Assembly (NCBI RefSeq): GCF_034387475.1
Contig: NZ_JAXCIL010000002.1
Location: 2,294,001-2,358,000 of the forward strand
Length of the DNA stretch: 64,000 nt
Direction of reading: 5' to 3'
From: Pseudomonas sp. Teo4
GTDB taxonomy: Bacteria > Pseudomonadota > Gammaproteobacteria > Pseudomonadales > Pseudomonadaceae
Below, piece by piece: positions 16,141 through 25,156 of this stretch (position 1 is the stretch's first letter; the number at the start of each line of letters is the position of its first letter). The notes beneath the pieces were generated by a model. The model made no database searches. It was not told the origin of the DNA and worked only from the letters and a program-made list of their open reading frames with translations. The translations under genes were made by a program, and so were the position numbers.

Positions 16141-17121
16141 TTACTGGATCAACCCAAATTCCTTGGCCAGCGCCTTGTAGTCAGCCACCTGCTTCTTCAC
16201 GTAGACGTCCAGCTCTTCACCGGTCATGGCGAACGGGAACAGCTCGCGCTGGTCGCGCAGCTTGGCGAAGTCTTCGGATGCCAGCATCTTGTCGAACGAT
16301 GCTTTCCACCAGGCATAGTCTTCGTCACTGACCTTCGGCCCGAGGTAGAAGCCGCGCACCACCGGCCAGACGATGTCGTAGCCCTGTTCCTTGGCGGTGG
16401 GGATGTCTTTCATCTCGGGCTCGTCCAGGCGGTTTTCGGCGAATACCGCGAGGATGCGCATGTCACCGCTCTGGATATGCGGCATGGAGTCGGAAATGTC
16501 GGTGGAGCCAACCTGGATGTGGCCACCCAGCAGCGCGGTGGCGATCTCGCCGCCACCCTCCAGGGCCACGTAGCGCAGGTCGCGCGGGTTGATACCGGCC
16601 GCCTTGGCAATCAGCGCGGTCTGCATCCAGTCCTGGCTGCCGACGGTACCGCCGGAGCCGATCACCACCTTGCTCGGGTCCTTCTTCAGGGCCGCGACCA
16701 GGTCATCGAGGGTTTTGTAGGGCGAATCGCTTTTCACCGCGATGGCACCGTAGCTGGTACCGACCGCTGCCAGCCACTTCACCGCGTTCTCGTCGAAGCG
16801 GCCGAACTTGCCTTGGGCAAGGTTCAGCAGCGAGCCGCTGGACCATGCCACCAGCGTGCCGGCGTCGGCCGGGCGCTGGGCGACCACGGCGTTGTAGGCC
16901 ACCGCACCGACGCCACCGGGCATGTAGGTCACGCGCATGGGCTTGCTGAGGATTTTCTCCTGGACCAGGGCGCTCTGGACCAGCTTGCAGGTCAGGTCGA
17001 AGCCACCGCCTGGCGAGGCCGGGGCGATGCATTCAGGGCGTTTGGGTTCGGCGGCGAGGGCATTGCCGGCCAACAGCAGGCAGCCGGTGGCCAGGACTAG
17101 GCGGCGCAGTGAAAAGGTCAT
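16141..17121 (-). CDS. tctC: Tricarboxylate-binding periplasmic protein TctC
   Basis: The 326-residue protein is a Bug/TctC solute-binding protein. A signal peptide ends near LAGNALA. The ligand loop region shows APASPGGGFDLTCK (about residue 34) and VIGSGGTVGSQDWMQ (about 155), the two loops that hold the carboxylate in this family. It delivers citrate-like acids to TctAB. ATG 17121 is preferred to 17127 because GGAG is 7 nt from the former. An AACAACAA motif at 17140-17147 overlaps the translation start region and suggests control by Crc/Hfq. Confidence 0.92.
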   Translation of the reverse strand: MTFSLRRLVLATGCLLLAGNALAAEPKRPECIAPASPGGGFDLTCKLVQSALVQEKILSKPMRVTYMPGGVGAVAYNAVVAQRPADAGTLVAWSSGSLLNLAQGKFGRFDENAVKWLAAVGTSYGAIAVKSDSPYKTLDDLVAALKKDPSKVVIGSGGTVGSQDWMQTALIAKAAGINPRDLRYVALEGGGEIATALLGGHIQVGSTDISDSMPHIQSGDMRILAVFAENRLDEPEMKDIPTAKEQGYDIVWPVVRGFYLGPKVSDEDYAWWKASFDKMLASEDFAKLRDQRELFPFAMTGEELDVYVKKQVADYKALAKEFGLIQ

Positions 17122-17139
17122 CGTCATTCTCCGTGAGCA

Positions 17140-17147
17140 TTGTTGTT
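17140..17147 (-). promoter_or_regulatory. Crc/Hfq catabolite-repression motif before tctC
   Basis: AACAACAA on the minus strand, 19 nt before the tctC start and just upstream of its GGAG. It is an exact match to AAnAAnAA, the A-rich sequence bound by Hfq with Crc in pseudomonads to block translation of non-preferred catabolic genes. Confidence 0.6.
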
Positions 17148-17152
17148 ATGGG

Positions 17153-18442
17153 TTACCACAGAGCCACGCTGTAGCTCACCAGCAGCCGCACTTCGTCGGC
17201 ATCGCGAGCGAAGTTGGAGCGGAAGGTGGCGTTGCGCAGGCGCACGGCGACGTTCTTCAACGGGCCGCTTTGTACCACGTACTTGAACTCGGTGTTGCGT
17301 TCCCACTCCTTGCCCTCGCTGCCATCGGCGCGGCTGACGTTGTCGCCGTTGATGTAGCGGGTCATGAAGGTCAGGCCGGGGAGGCCCAGCGCCGCGAAGT
17401 TGTAGTCGTAGCGCACTTGCCATGAGCGCTCGTCGGCGCCGGCGAAGTCGTTGATCTGAACGAAGTTGACCAGGTACGGGTCAGCGCCGTCGACGTAAGG
17501 GAAGGCGCTGTCCCCGGACAAGTGCTGATAGGCCGCGCTCACCTTGTGCCCACCCAGGGCATAGCTGAGCATGCCGTTGACGGTGGTGTTGTCGATGTTG
17601 CCGGCCTTGGCCGCACCCTGGTCGTCACTCACTGCCAGGCGCAGGTCGGCGCCGAAAGTACCTGGCCCCCAGGGCTGGGTCGCGACCATTCCGAGGAAGT
17701 GCTGGCGGTAGATGTCGTCGAGCTGGGCGTAGTGGTAGCTGCCGGTGATGCGATCGGTGAACTGGTAGTCCAGGCCGGCGAGGTCGAAGTTGTCCGCTGC
17801 GAAGGTACCGCCAAAGCGGCCGTTCTTGTTGTTGAGGGCGAGGTCTTCCCAGTTGGTGTCGTTGCGGTCTTTGGCCTTTTCCAGGCGGCCGCCGGTGAAC
17901 GTCAGGTTGTTGATCTCTTTCGAGGTCAGCAGCCCACCTTCGAAGGTCTGCGGCAGGATCCGCCCGTCGTTGGGCTGCAGGGTTGGCAGTTCCGGTATCA
18001 GGGTGCCGACCTTCAGCTCGGTCTTCGACACCTTGATCTTGCCGGTCAGGCCGAGCTTGGAGTATTCGTCGGCGGCCTTGCCGTCGTCATGGGTGGGCAG
18101 CAGGCCGGTATCGGTGCGGTCAGGGCTGGAGTCGAGCTTGACCCCGAGCATGCCAAGGGCATCCAGGCCAAAGCCCACGGTGCCTTCGGTGTAGCCGGAC
18201 TCGAAGTTGAGCATGAAGCCCTGGGCCCATTCGTCGCGCTTGGATTGTTGCGCGCTGGTGCCATCGCGAAAGTCGCGGTTGAAGTACATGTTGCGGGTTT
18301 CGAATGTAGCTGTGCTGTCTTCGAAGAAGGCGGCCTGGCTCATCGGTGCGACACCAGCAAGCGCAAGTGCGCTGGCGATGGCAGAAGGGCGTGCGGACAG
18401 GGAACGGGTAGGCGCGAACGCCTGCGGCTGCGTTGACAGCAT
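17153..18442 (-). CDS. opdH: OprD-family porin for tricarboxylates (OpdH-type)
   Basis: The 429-residue outer membrane protein starts with a signal peptide ending near APMSQA-AFFEDS and belongs to the OprD substrate-specific porin family (ATFETRNMYFNRDFRDG at the start of the mature protein, last residues LLVSYSVALW forming the final beta strand). The location next to tctCBA and tctDE is the same as for opdH of P. aeruginosa, which lets tricarboxylates such as cis-aconitate through the outer membrane. The exact substrate here is inferred from context. An AACAATAA motif lies 15 nt before the start. Confidence 0.88.
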   Translation of the reverse strand: MLSTQPQAFAPTRSLSARPSAIASALALAGVAPMSQAAFFEDSTATFETRNMYFNRDFRDGTSAQQSKRDEWAQGFMLNFESGYTEGTVGFGLDALGMLGVKLDSSPDRTDTGLLPTHDDGKAADEYSKLGLTGKIKVSKTELKVGTLIPELPTLQPNDGRILPQTFEGGLLTSKEINNLTFTGGRLEKAKDRNDTNWEDLALNNKNGRFGGTFAADNFDLAGLDYQFTDRITGSYHYAQLDDIYRQHFLGMVATQPWGPGTFGADLRLAVSDDQGAAKAGNIDNTTVNGMLSYALGGHKVSAAYQHLSGDSAFPYVDGADPYLVNFVQINDFAGADERSWQVRYDYNFAALGLPGLTFMTRYINGDNVSRADGSEGKEWERNTEFKYVVQSGPLKNVAVRLRNATFRSNFARDADEVRLLVSYSVALW

Positions 18443-18457
18443 CGAGGATGACTCCGT

Positions 18458-18465
18458 TTATTGTT
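18458..18465 (-). promoter_or_regulatory. Crc/Hfq catabolite-repression motif before opdH
   Basis: AACAATAA, an exact AAnAAnAA match, sits immediately before the GGAG of opdH. Binding there would block ribosome access. Confidence 0.6.
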
Positions 18466-18475
18466 CTTATCGGCT

Positions 18476-18496
18476 GCACCTTGCTGGTGCTTTTTT
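18476..18496 (+). terminator. Terminator-like hairpin before tctD
   Basis: GCACC, TTGCT, GGTGC followed by six T on the plus strand. The stem is only 5 bp. It lies upstream of tctD in the divergent region and could stop antisense transcription from opdH or attenuate a long tctD leader. Confidence 0.35.
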
Positions 18497-18534
18497 CGGC
18501 GCGTGGAGCGACCGTGGTGCGATGCTAGGTAACG

Positions 18535-18566
18535 AACCTTTCGCTAACCTTTCAGCGTGAAAGGTT
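18535..18566. promoter_or_regulatory. Tandem repeat, candidate TctD binding site
   Basis: AACCTTTCGCT at 18535-18545 is followed directly by AACCTTTCAGC at 18546-18556, an 11-bp direct repeat, and then by an inverted GAAAGGTT at 18559-18566. Tandem repeats at 10-11 bp are the usual target of OmpR-type response regulators such as TctD, and the site lies between opdH and tctD. Confidence 0.6.
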
Positions 18567-18642
18567 TGTGATTGGGGGCTTCACAGGCCGTCCGACGGCG
18601 GTACACTCCGCGCCACCGTCCCACCCGAGCAGGGAGAATCCG

Positions 18643-19314
18643 ATGCGTGTGCTGCTGGTCGAAGACCACCTGCAACTGGCCGAAAGCGTGGCTCAGGCCT
18701 TGAAGAGCCAAGGCCTGACCGTGGATGTTTTGCACGATGGCGTGGCCGCCGACCTGGCCCTGGCCAGCGAGGAATACGCAGTTGCCGTGCTTGATGTCGG
18801 CCTGCCACGCATGGACGGCTTCGAGGTGCTGGCGCGCTTGCGCAGCCGTGGCAAGACCGTGCCCGTGCTGATGCTCACTGCTCGCAGCGATGTGAAAGAC
18901 CGGGTCCACGGGCTGAACCTGGGCGCTGACGATTACCTGGCCAAACCGTTCGAGCTGACCGAGCTGGAGGCGCGGGTCAAGGCCTTGCTGCGACGCAGTG
19001 TGCTCGGTGGCGAGCGTCAGCAGCGTTGCGGGCCGTTGGTCTACGATCTGGACACCCGGCGCTTCACCTTGGGTGGGGACAACCTGACCCTGACCTCGCG
19101 GGAACAGAGCGTGCTGGAAGCGCTGATCGCCCGACCGGGTCGGGTGATGAGCAAGGAGCAACTGGCCGCACAGGTTTTCGGCCTGGACGAAGAGGCCAGC
19201 CCCGACGCCATCGAGATCTACATCCACCGCTTGCGCAAGAAGCTCGATGGCCATCCGGTGGCCATCGTGACCTTCCGCGGCCTGGGCTATCTGCTTGAGC
19301 ACCGCGATGCGTGA
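18643..19314 (+). CDS. tctD: Response regulator TctD (OmpR family)
   Basis: The 223-residue regulator has a receiver domain (residues 1-115; acidic pocket VEDH, phosphorylated Asp51 in VLDVGLP, Lys101 in YLAKPFEL) and a C-terminal winged helix (about 128-220, ending EIYIHRLRKKLDGHPV, FRGLGYLL). It most likely switches on the divergent opdH-tctC-tctBA genes when tricarboxylates are present. GGGAGA lies before the ATG at 18643. Its last codons overlap the start of tctE. Confidence 0.93.
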   Translation: MRVLLVEDHLQLAESVAQALKSQGLTVDVLHDGVAADLALASEEYAVAVLDVGLPRMDGFEVLARLRSRGKTVPVLMLTARSDVKDRVHGLNLGADDYLAKPFELTELEARVKALLRRSVLGGERQQRCGPLVYDLDTRRFTLGGDNLTLTSREQSVLEALIARPGRVMSKEQLAAQVFGLDEEASPDAIEIYIHRLRKKLDGHPVAIVTFRGLGYLLEHRDA

Positions 19315-20686
19315 CAATGGCAGCCTGCGTGGCCGGCTGCTGGGCAACCTGGCCTTGCTGCTGGTGGTGCTGATGCTGGCCAGCGGACTGAGCGCCTACT
19401 GGAACGGCCGCGAAGCCGCCGACACCGCCTACGACCGCACCTTGCTGGCTTCGGCGCGGACCATCGCCGCCGGTTTGTCCCAGCGCGATGGCTCGCTGAG
19501 TGCCGACGTGCCCTATGTGGCCTTGGATACTTTCGCCTATGACAGTGCCGGGCGCATCTACTACCAGGTGCTGGATATCCAGCAACGATTGATCTCCGGT
19601 TACGAAAACCTGCCGCCACCGCCGCCGGGTACGCCACGAACCGACGACTACCCGGCGCTGGCGCGATTCTACGATGCCACCTACCTGGGCCAGGACGTGC
19701 GCGTGGTCAGCCTGCTCAAGGCGGTCACCGAGCCGAACATGAACGGCATGGCCGAGATCCGCGTGGCCGAGACCGAAGAAGCGCGGGTACGCATGGCGCG
19801 CGGTCTGATGGCCGATACCTTGCTGCGCCTGGGCATGCTCGCGCTGGGGGCGCTGGTGATGGTCTGGTTCGCCGTCAGTGCCGCGCTGCGCCCACTGGAG
19901 CGTTTGCGCACGGCGGTGGAAGAGCGCCAGCCCGACGATCTGCGAGCATTGCCGGTGGTGCAGGTTCAGCGGGAACTGAGCCCGCTGGTACGGGCGTTGA
20001 ACCACTTTACCGAGCGCTTGCGAGGGCAGTTCGAGCGCCAGGCGCAGTTCATCGCTGACGCTGCCCATGAATTGCGCACGCCGTTGGCGGCGCTCAAGGC
20101 CCGGGTCGAGCTGGGGCTGCGCTCGCAGCAGCCGGAGGAGTGGCGCCAGACTTTGGAGTCCGCTGCCCAGGGCACCGACCGTCTGACCCATCTGGCAAAC
20201 CAGTTGCTGTCACTGGCGCGAGTGGAAAACGGCGCCAGGGCCATTGCTGAAGGCGGTGCGCAGCGACTGGACCTCAGTCAATTGGCTCGCGAACTCGGCA
20301 TGGCCATGGCGCCGTTGGCGCACAATCGTGGGGTGGCGCTGGCACTGGAGGCCGAGGCGCCGGTCTGGCTCAAGGGCGAGCCGACCTTGCTCAACGAACT
20401 GCTGAGCAACCTGGTGGACAACGCACTGGCCCACACGCCGGAAGGCGGTAATGTCATTTTGCGGGTGCTGGCGCCGGCGGTGCTCGAGGTGGAGGATGAC
20501 GGGCCGGGGATTCCCGAGGCCGAACGTGAGCGGGTGTTCGAGCGGTTCTATCGGCGTAGTGCCCAGGGTAGTGGCCTGGGGCTCGCGATTGTCGGGGAAA
20601 TCTGTCGTGCGCATCTTGCGCAGATCAGCCTGCATGATGGCGAGAATGGTGGGTTGAAGGTTCGGGTGAGTTTCATCGCGGATTGA
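19307..20686 (+). CDS. tctE: Sensor histidine kinase TctE
   Basis: The 459-residue kinase has a membrane segment near residues 10-30, a periplasmic tricarboxylate-sensing region to about residue 165, a second membrane segment (about 167-190), then HAMP, dimerisation and ATPase domains. The phosphorylated His is in FIADAAHELRTPLAALKA (about residue 250); N box LVDNALAHTPEGG and G boxes VEDDGPGIP and GSGLGLAIV are intact. The ATG at 19307 overlaps the tctD stop by 8 bp, so both partners are co-translated. It phosphorylates TctD. Confidence 0.93.
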   Translation: MRDNGSLRGRLLGNLALLLVVLMLASGLSAYWNGREAADTAYDRTLLASARTIAAGLSQRDGSLSADVPYVALDTFAYDSAGRIYYQVLDIQQRLISGYENLPPPPPGTPRTDDYPALARFYDATYLGQDVRVVSLLKAVTEPNMNGMAEIRVAETEEARVRMARGLMADTLLRLGMLALGALVMVWFAVSAALRPLERLRTAVEERQPDDLRALPVVQVQRELSPLVRALNHFTERLRGQFERQAQFIADAAHELRTPLAALKARVELGLRSQQPEEWRQTLESAAQGTDRLTHLANQLLSLARVENGARAIAEGGAQRLDLSQLARELGMAMAPLAHNRGVALALEAEAPVWLKGEPTLLNELLSNLVDNALAHTPEGGNVILRVLAPAVLEVEDDGPGIPEAERERVFERFYRRSAQGSGLGLAIVGEICRAHLAQISLHDGENGGLKVRVSFIAD

Positions 20687-20705
20687 TGGGTACTGGAGCT
20701 GGTCT

Positions 20706-20790
20706 TATCGCCGGCAAGCCGGCTCCCACAAGTACAGCGCCACCCTCATGGGCAGTGATGGGCCTGTGGGAGCCGGCTTGCCGGCGATGG
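20706..20790. repeat. REP pair, family 1, inverted
   Basis: Copies at 20706-20730 (minus) and 20764-20790 (plus), between the convergent tctE and HDOD genes. Confidence 0.9.
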
Positions 20791-20811
20791 GGGCAATTCA
20801 GTTCCCAGACC

Positions 20812-21618
20812 TCAGCGCAACATGCTCCGCGCTTCGAGCAACTCGCCCAACTCCAGTTCCGTCCCTGGGGGCAACCCCAGGTGGCGATAGGCAGGCAGCG
20901 CGGTCAGCGGCAGGTTACGTCCGCGAAGGCTCAGGGCGCGGGCGATCTGCACGATGTCGATGTAGTCGACCTTGTCGGTCTGTCGCTCCAGGTCCTGAAC
21001 CTGGCTCGGCAGGTTGACCAGTTGTTCGGGGAACTCCCACGACGTGAGGATCTTGTCGCCCAGCGCGGGCTGGATCTGTTCGATCACGTAGTGCAGGCAC
21101 ACCGGGTCGGACAGCAGCTCGTTGTGCTCTTCGGCATAGATCAGTACCGGCAGTGCGCCGATCTGGTGAACCAGCCCGCCCAAGGTGGCCTGGTCTGCTT
21201 TCAGTTGCGTGTAGCGGCGGCACAGCTCGTAGCTGATGCCCGCAACTTCCAGGCTGTTAGCCCAAATATCGCGCAACTTCTGCTCTACGGCAGGTGAGCG
21301 GGCGTGGAATATCTGCTCGATCACCAGTCCGATGGCCAGGTTGCAGCTGTAGTTGATGCCCAGGCGGGTGATAGCGGTATGCAGGTCGGTGACCTCGACC
21401 GCCGCACGCAGCAGCGGGCTGTTGACCACTTTGATCAAGCGCGCCGAGAGCGCGGCATCGCGGCCAATCACCTTGCTCAGGGCGGCAACACTGATCTCGG
21501 TGTCCTCGGCCGCCTCGCGGATGCTCAGGGCAACCTCGGGCAAGGTCGGCAGGACCAGGTCGTCGTTGTCGATGGCATCGAGCAGTTGTGCTTGAACCAT
21601 CTCGGCCAGCTTGTTCAT
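20812..21618 (-). CDS. HDOD domain protein
   Basis: The 268-residue protein is a stand-alone HDOD domain: VLPTLPEVALSIREAAED near residue 22, then SLSARLIKVVNSPLLR-type helix (ALSARLIKVVNSPLLRAA, about 55-72), with ITRLGINYSCNLAIG near residue 83. HDOD domains resemble HD hydrolases but usually lack the metal ligands, and they act in signalling, often with cyclic di-GMP or chemotaxis partners. No partner domain is present here. The ribosome site is weak. It is followed 55 bp upstream by ygfZ on the same strand. Confidence 0.85.
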   Translation of the reverse strand: MNKLAEMVQAQLLDAIDNDDLVLPTLPEVALSIREAAEDTEISVAALSKVIGRDAALSARLIKVVNSPLLRAAVEVTDLHTAITRLGINYSCNLAIGLVIEQIFHARSPAVEQKLRDIWANSLEVAGISYELCRRYTQLKADQATLGGLVHQIGALPVLIYAEEHNELLSDPVCLHYVIEQIQPALGDKILTSWEFPEQLVNLPSQVQDLERQTDKVDYIDIVQIARALSLRGRNLPLTALPAYRHLGLPPGTELELGELLEARSMLR

Positions 21619-21673
21619 GGGCTTTTCTACCGCAGTGGTGGTGCGGCCCCGCCAGCAAGGCGGGGCGGGCTGG

Positions 21674-22615
21674 TCAGCGTTGGATTTCCCTGTCGCGGTC
21701 CAGTGTGTAAGGCAGGTCCAGCAGGGTCAGGCGTGGCCCTTCCAGGCCACCCAGGTGCAGGTTGTCGTCCTCGACCGCTTCGGCGCTCAGCACAGCGAGC
21801 AGTTCGCAGCCTTGGTCGGTGTTGGCGGCGATCACTACCTCACCGACCGACGAGCCATGGGTGGGCGAGAAGATTTCGGCACCCGGTGCGGGGGCCTCTT
21901 GCTGATCGAGCGCCAGGCGGTACTGACGACGCTTGAGCTTGCCCAGGTACTGCATGCGGGCGACGATTTCCTGGCCGGTGTAGCAGCCTTTCTTGAAGCT
22001 GACGCCGTCAACGGCTTGCAGGTTGATCATCTGCGGGATGAACAGCTCGCGGGTCGGCCCCGTGACCTGACCGATGCCGGCACGGATCTGGCCCAGCAGC
22101 CAGTCGTTGACACTGCCTTCGGGCAGGGCGGCGGCCAGTTGTTCGCGCACGGCGTCAGCCTGCTCAGCCGGAACCCAGAGTTCGACACGGTCTGTGGACA
22201 CGCCGATGGCGATCAGCCGCTCATGGCGGACCGTCGCGCCAGCCGTAGCCGGCTGCGCCATGCCCAGCGCGTCCAGCGCCGCAGCGCCGCCCTGCAGGCC
22301 GAAGCGCGCCCAGGCGGCGCTTTCATCGGTCAGCGTCGCCTTGGAGAACACGGCGTACTTTTTCAGGTCGGCCAATTGCGCTTCAAGCAACTCGCTGGCC
22401 ATGGCAAGCAGGTAGCCATTGCCTTCGGGAAGGATGCGGAAGCTCGACTGCATGCGCCCCTTGACCATGCAGCGGGCGCCGAGGCTGGCGTGTTCAGGGC
22501 TCAGGTAGTTGATGTTGCAGGTCAGTTGGCCCTGCAGGAACTTGCCGGCGTCGGAGCCGCGGACGGCGAGGATGCCCTCGTGGGACAGGGGACTGAAGAA
22601 AGCGGAATCGGCCAT
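21674..22615 (-). CDS. ygfZ: Folate-binding Fe-S cluster maintenance protein YgfZ
   Basis: The 313-residue protein is a YgfZ/GcvT-like tetrahydrofolate-binding protein that helps repair or assemble iron-sulfur enzymes. The signature KGCYTGQEIVARMQYLGK (about residues 215-232) with its redox-active Cys is intact, and GKFLQGQLTCNINYL is near residue 24. It is divergent from sdhE, which flavinylates succinate dehydrogenase, an Fe-S enzyme; the pairing is common in gammaproteobacteria. Confidence 0.93.
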   Translation of the reverse strand: MADSAFFSPLSHEGILAVRGSDAGKFLQGQLTCNINYLSPEHASLGARCMVKGRMQSSFRILPEGNGYLLAMASELLEAQLADLKKYAVFSKATLTDESAAWARFGLQGGAAALDALGMAQPATAGATVRHERLIAIGVSTDRVELWVPAEQADAVREQLAAALPEGSVNDWLLGQIRAGIGQVTGPTRELFIPQMINLQAVDGVSFKKGCYTGQEIVARMQYLGKLKRRQYRLALDQQEAPAPGAEIFSPTHGSSVGEVVIAANTDQGCELLAVLSAEAVEDDNLHLGGLEGPRLTLLDLPYTLDRDREIQR

Positions 22616-22748
22616 GGGTCATCGCGGTGGCTAAAGACTGGCGGCCATCATAGAACGCCGGTAACAAAATAGGTAGGTGACTAGACCAACGCCCGGTGCC
22701 GCTTCGTGCATCGCGCTGTATACTGGCGGGCCATTCGAGGAGGGCCCC

Positions 22749-23003
22749 ATGGTCGAACAAACTGAACTCAACCGGCTTTTCTGGCACAGCCGCCGCGGCA
22801 TGCTGGAACTGGACGTACTGCTGGTGCCATTCACCCAGGAGGTCTACCCGACCCTGAGCGAAGCCGACCGCGAGCTCTATGTTCGCCTGCTGAGCTGCGA
22901 GGATCAGGACATGTTCGGCTGGTTCATGGAGCGCACCGAATCGGAAGACCCGGAGCTGCAACGCATGGTCCGCATCATTCTGGATCGTGTCCAGCCCAAG
23001 TGA
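22749..23003 (+). CDS. sdhE: Succinate dehydrogenase assembly factor SdhE
   Basis: The 84-residue protein matches SdhE/CptB (Sdh5 family), which promotes covalent FAD attachment to SdhA. The conserved core [16 protein letters not shown] with the RGxxE motif (Arg-Gly-Met-Leu-Glu) is visible at residues 10-25. GAGGAGG lies upstream of the ATG at 22749. It overlaps the start of ygfX, the usual partner gene. Confidence 0.93.
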   Translation: MVEQTELNRLFWHSRRGMLELDVLLVPFTQEVYPTLSEADRELYVRLLSCEDQDMFGWFMERTESEDPELQRMVRIILDRVQPK

Positions 23004-23445
23004 GTGTTTCGAGTGCCGTTGGCAGGGCTCACCGCTGCTGCTGACGGCCTATCTGCTCTGCCAGGTGATGGCGTGGGTCGTCCTATGGATGATCGCGCTG
23101 CCCTGGTGGCTGTCTCTTCTGGCTGTTGTCGCCTGCCTTGCCCACGCTGGCTGGGTAATTCCCCGACGTATCCTGTTGAGCCATCCGCGCGCCGTTACCG
23201 GGCTGCGCCGTGATGTGCATGGCTGGCGGCTGTTCAGTGCCGAGCAGGGGTGGCAACCGGTGCGCTTGTGTCGGGATAGTGTGGCGCTACCGGGTTTGGT
23301 GGTGCTGCGCTTTATCAGGGAAGGGCGCTGGGTCGGTGAAAGTCAGTGTATCCCGAGGGATGCGCTGGAGGCTGACCAGCATCGGCGATTGCGGGTGAGG
23401 CTGAAATTCAGTCGTCGCCGTTGGGCTGAAATTCCGATGCAATAG
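22987..23445 (+). CDS. ygfX: YgfX-type membrane protein (CptA)
   Basis: The 152-residue protein begins with GTG at 22987, inside the last codons of sdhE (17-bp overlap). It has two membrane helices (about residues 18-35 and 38-58) followed by a soluble beta-rich tail, as in YgfX. In E. coli the YgfX-SdhE pair (CptA/CptB) was described as a toxin-antitoxin-like pair that affects cytoskeletal proteins; in other bacteria YgfX is linked to SdhE function. Sequence conservation is low in this family, so the call rests on topology and on the sdhE overlap. Confidence 0.78.
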   Translation: MSSPSECFECRWQGSPLLLTAYLLCQVMAWVVLWMIALPWWLSLLAVVACLAHAGWVIPRRILLSHPRAVTGLRRDVHGWRLFSAEQGWQPVRLCRDSVALPGLVVLRFIREGRWVGESQCIPRDALEADQHRRLRVRLKFSRRRWAEIPMQ

Positions 23446-23464
23446 CCATGCATCAGGGTGTACC

Positions 23465-23550
23465 CATCGCCGGCAAGCCGGCTCCCACATGGATCTCGCC
23501 AATCCTGAGATCACTGCAATACCTGTAGGAGCCGGCTTGCCGGCGATAGG
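23465..23550. repeat. REP pair, family 1, inverted
   Basis: Copies at 23465-23489 (minus) and 23523-23550 (plus, with TGTAGGAGCC in place of TGTGGGAGCC). The linker holds GATCACTGCAATACCTG, close to the linker at 56.8 kb. Confidence 0.88.
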
Positions 23551-23551
23551 G

Positions 23552-25156
23552 TCAGACCGGACTCAGGATCGTATCCTTGGCCTCTTCCAGCATCCCCGGA
23601 TAATCCAGGGTGTAGTGCAGCCCACGGCTCTCCTTGCGCTGCATCGCCGAGCGAATCATCAGCTCCGCCACCTGCGCCAGGTTGCGCAACTCGATCAGGT
23701 CGCGGCTGACCTTGTAGTTGCTGTAGAACTCGTCGATCTCGTCCAGCAGCATGCGTACCCGGTGCTGGGCGCGCTGCAGGCGCTTGCTGGTTCGCACGAT
23801 GCCGACATAGTCCCACATGAAGCGCCGCAGTTCGTCCCAGTTGTGCGCAATGATGACGTCTTCGTCCGAGTCGGTGACCTGGCTGGCATCCCAGCAGGGC
23901 AGGGCCTTGGGCATGGCGACCTCGTCGAGGTGCGCCTGGATGTCGGCGGCGGCGGAGCGGCCATAGACAAAGCATTCGAGCAGTGAGTTGCTCGCCATGC
24001 GGTTGGCGCCGTGCAGGCCGGTGAAGCTGGTCTCGCCGATGGCATACAGGCCCGGCACGTCGGTGTGGCCGCGATCATCGACCATCACCCCGCCGCAGGT
24101 GTAGTGGGCCGCTGGCACCACCGGAATCGGCTGACGGGTAATGTCGATGCCGAAGGTCAGGCAGCGCTCATAGACAGTGGGGAAATGGCTCTTGATGAAA
24201 TCGGCGGGCTTGTGGGTGATGTCCAGATAGACGCAATCCACGCCCAGGCGTTTCATTTCATGGTCGATGGCGCGGGCCACGATGTCGCGGGGGGCCAGTT
24301 CCTCGCGAGGGTCGAAGCGTGGCATGAAGCGCTCGCCGTTGGGCAGGCGCAACAGGGCGCCCTCACCGCGCAGGGCTTCGGTCACCAGGAAGCTCTTGGC
24401 CTGTGGGTGATACAGGCAGGTGGGGTGGAACTGGTTGAATTCCAGGTTCGCCACGCGGCAACCGGCGCGCCAAGCCATGGCGATACCATCACCGCAAGCC
24501 CCGTCGGGGTTGCTGGTGTAGAGATAGACCTTGGCCGCTCCGCCAGTGGCCAGCACGGTGAAGCGCGCACCGAAGGTGTCCACCTCGCCAGTGTTGCGAT
24601 CCAGCACATAGGCGCCCAGGCAGCGATCCCCCGGTAAGCTCAGGCGGCGCTCGGTGATCAGGTCGACCGCGACGCGCTGCTCCAGCAGGTCGATGTTCGG
24701 GCGTTGGCGGGCTTGGGCCAGCAACGTCGTGAAAATGGCTGCTCCGGTGGCGTCCGCGGCATGGATGATGCGCCGATGGCTATGGCCGCCTTCGCGGGTC
24801 AGGTGAAATTCAAAGCCGCCGTCGTCGACGCTGTAGTGTTCGTCGCGGGTAAACGGCACGCCTTGTTCGATCAGCCACTGGATGGCTTCGCGGCTATGCT
24901 CGACGGTGAAGCGCACGGCTTCTTCATTGCACAGGCCGCCGCCGGCATTGAGGGTGTCCTCGACATGGGACTGCACGGTATCGGTATCGTCGAGCACCGC
25001 AGCGACTCCCCCCTGGGCCCAGAAGGTCGAGCCGTTGGCCAGGTCGCCTTTGCTCAGCACGGCAATTCGCAGGTGGCCAGGGAGGTTAAGTGCCAGGCTG
25101 AGACCGGCGGCACCGCTGCCGATCACCAGGACATCATGTTGGAATTGTTGGCTCAT
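23552..25156 (-). CDS. nadB: L-aspartate oxidase
   Basis: The 534-residue flavoprotein oxidises L-aspartate to iminoaspartate, the first step of de novo NAD synthesis. The FAD-binding [14 protein letters not shown] (about residues 13-26), [18 protein letters not shown] (about 44-61) and the conserved HFPTVYERC and [12 protein letters not shown] (about 350) identify the succinate dehydrogenase/fumarate reductase flavoprotein family, and the length matches NadB. It is divergent from algU, as in other pseudomonads. Ribosome binding site is poor. Confidence 0.96.
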   Translation of the reverse strand: MSQQFQHDVLVIGSGAAGLSLALNLPGHLRIAVLSKGDLANGSTFWAQGGVAAVLDDTDTVQSHVEDTLNAGGGLCNEEAVRFTVEHSREAIQWLIEQGVPFTRDEHYSVDDGGFEFHLTREGGHSHRRIIHAADATGAAIFTTLLAQARQRPNIDLLEQRVAVDLITERRLSLPGDRCLGAYVLDRNTGEVDTFGARFTVLATGGAAKVYLYTSNPDGACGDGIAMAWRAGCRVANLEFNQFHPTCLYHPQAKSFLVTEALRGEGALLRLPNGERFMPRFDPREELAPRDIVARAIDHEMKRLGVDCVYLDITHKPADFIKSHFPTVYERCLTFGIDITRQPIPVVPAAHYTCGGVMVDDRGHTDVPGLYAIGETSFTGLHGANRMASNSLLECFVYGRSAAADIQAHLDEVAMPKALPCWDASQVTDSDEDVIIAHNWDELRRFMWDYVGIVRTSKRLQRAQHRVRMLLDEIDEFYSNYKVSRDLIELRNLAQVAELMIRSAMQRKESRGLHYTLDYPGMLEEAKDTILSPV

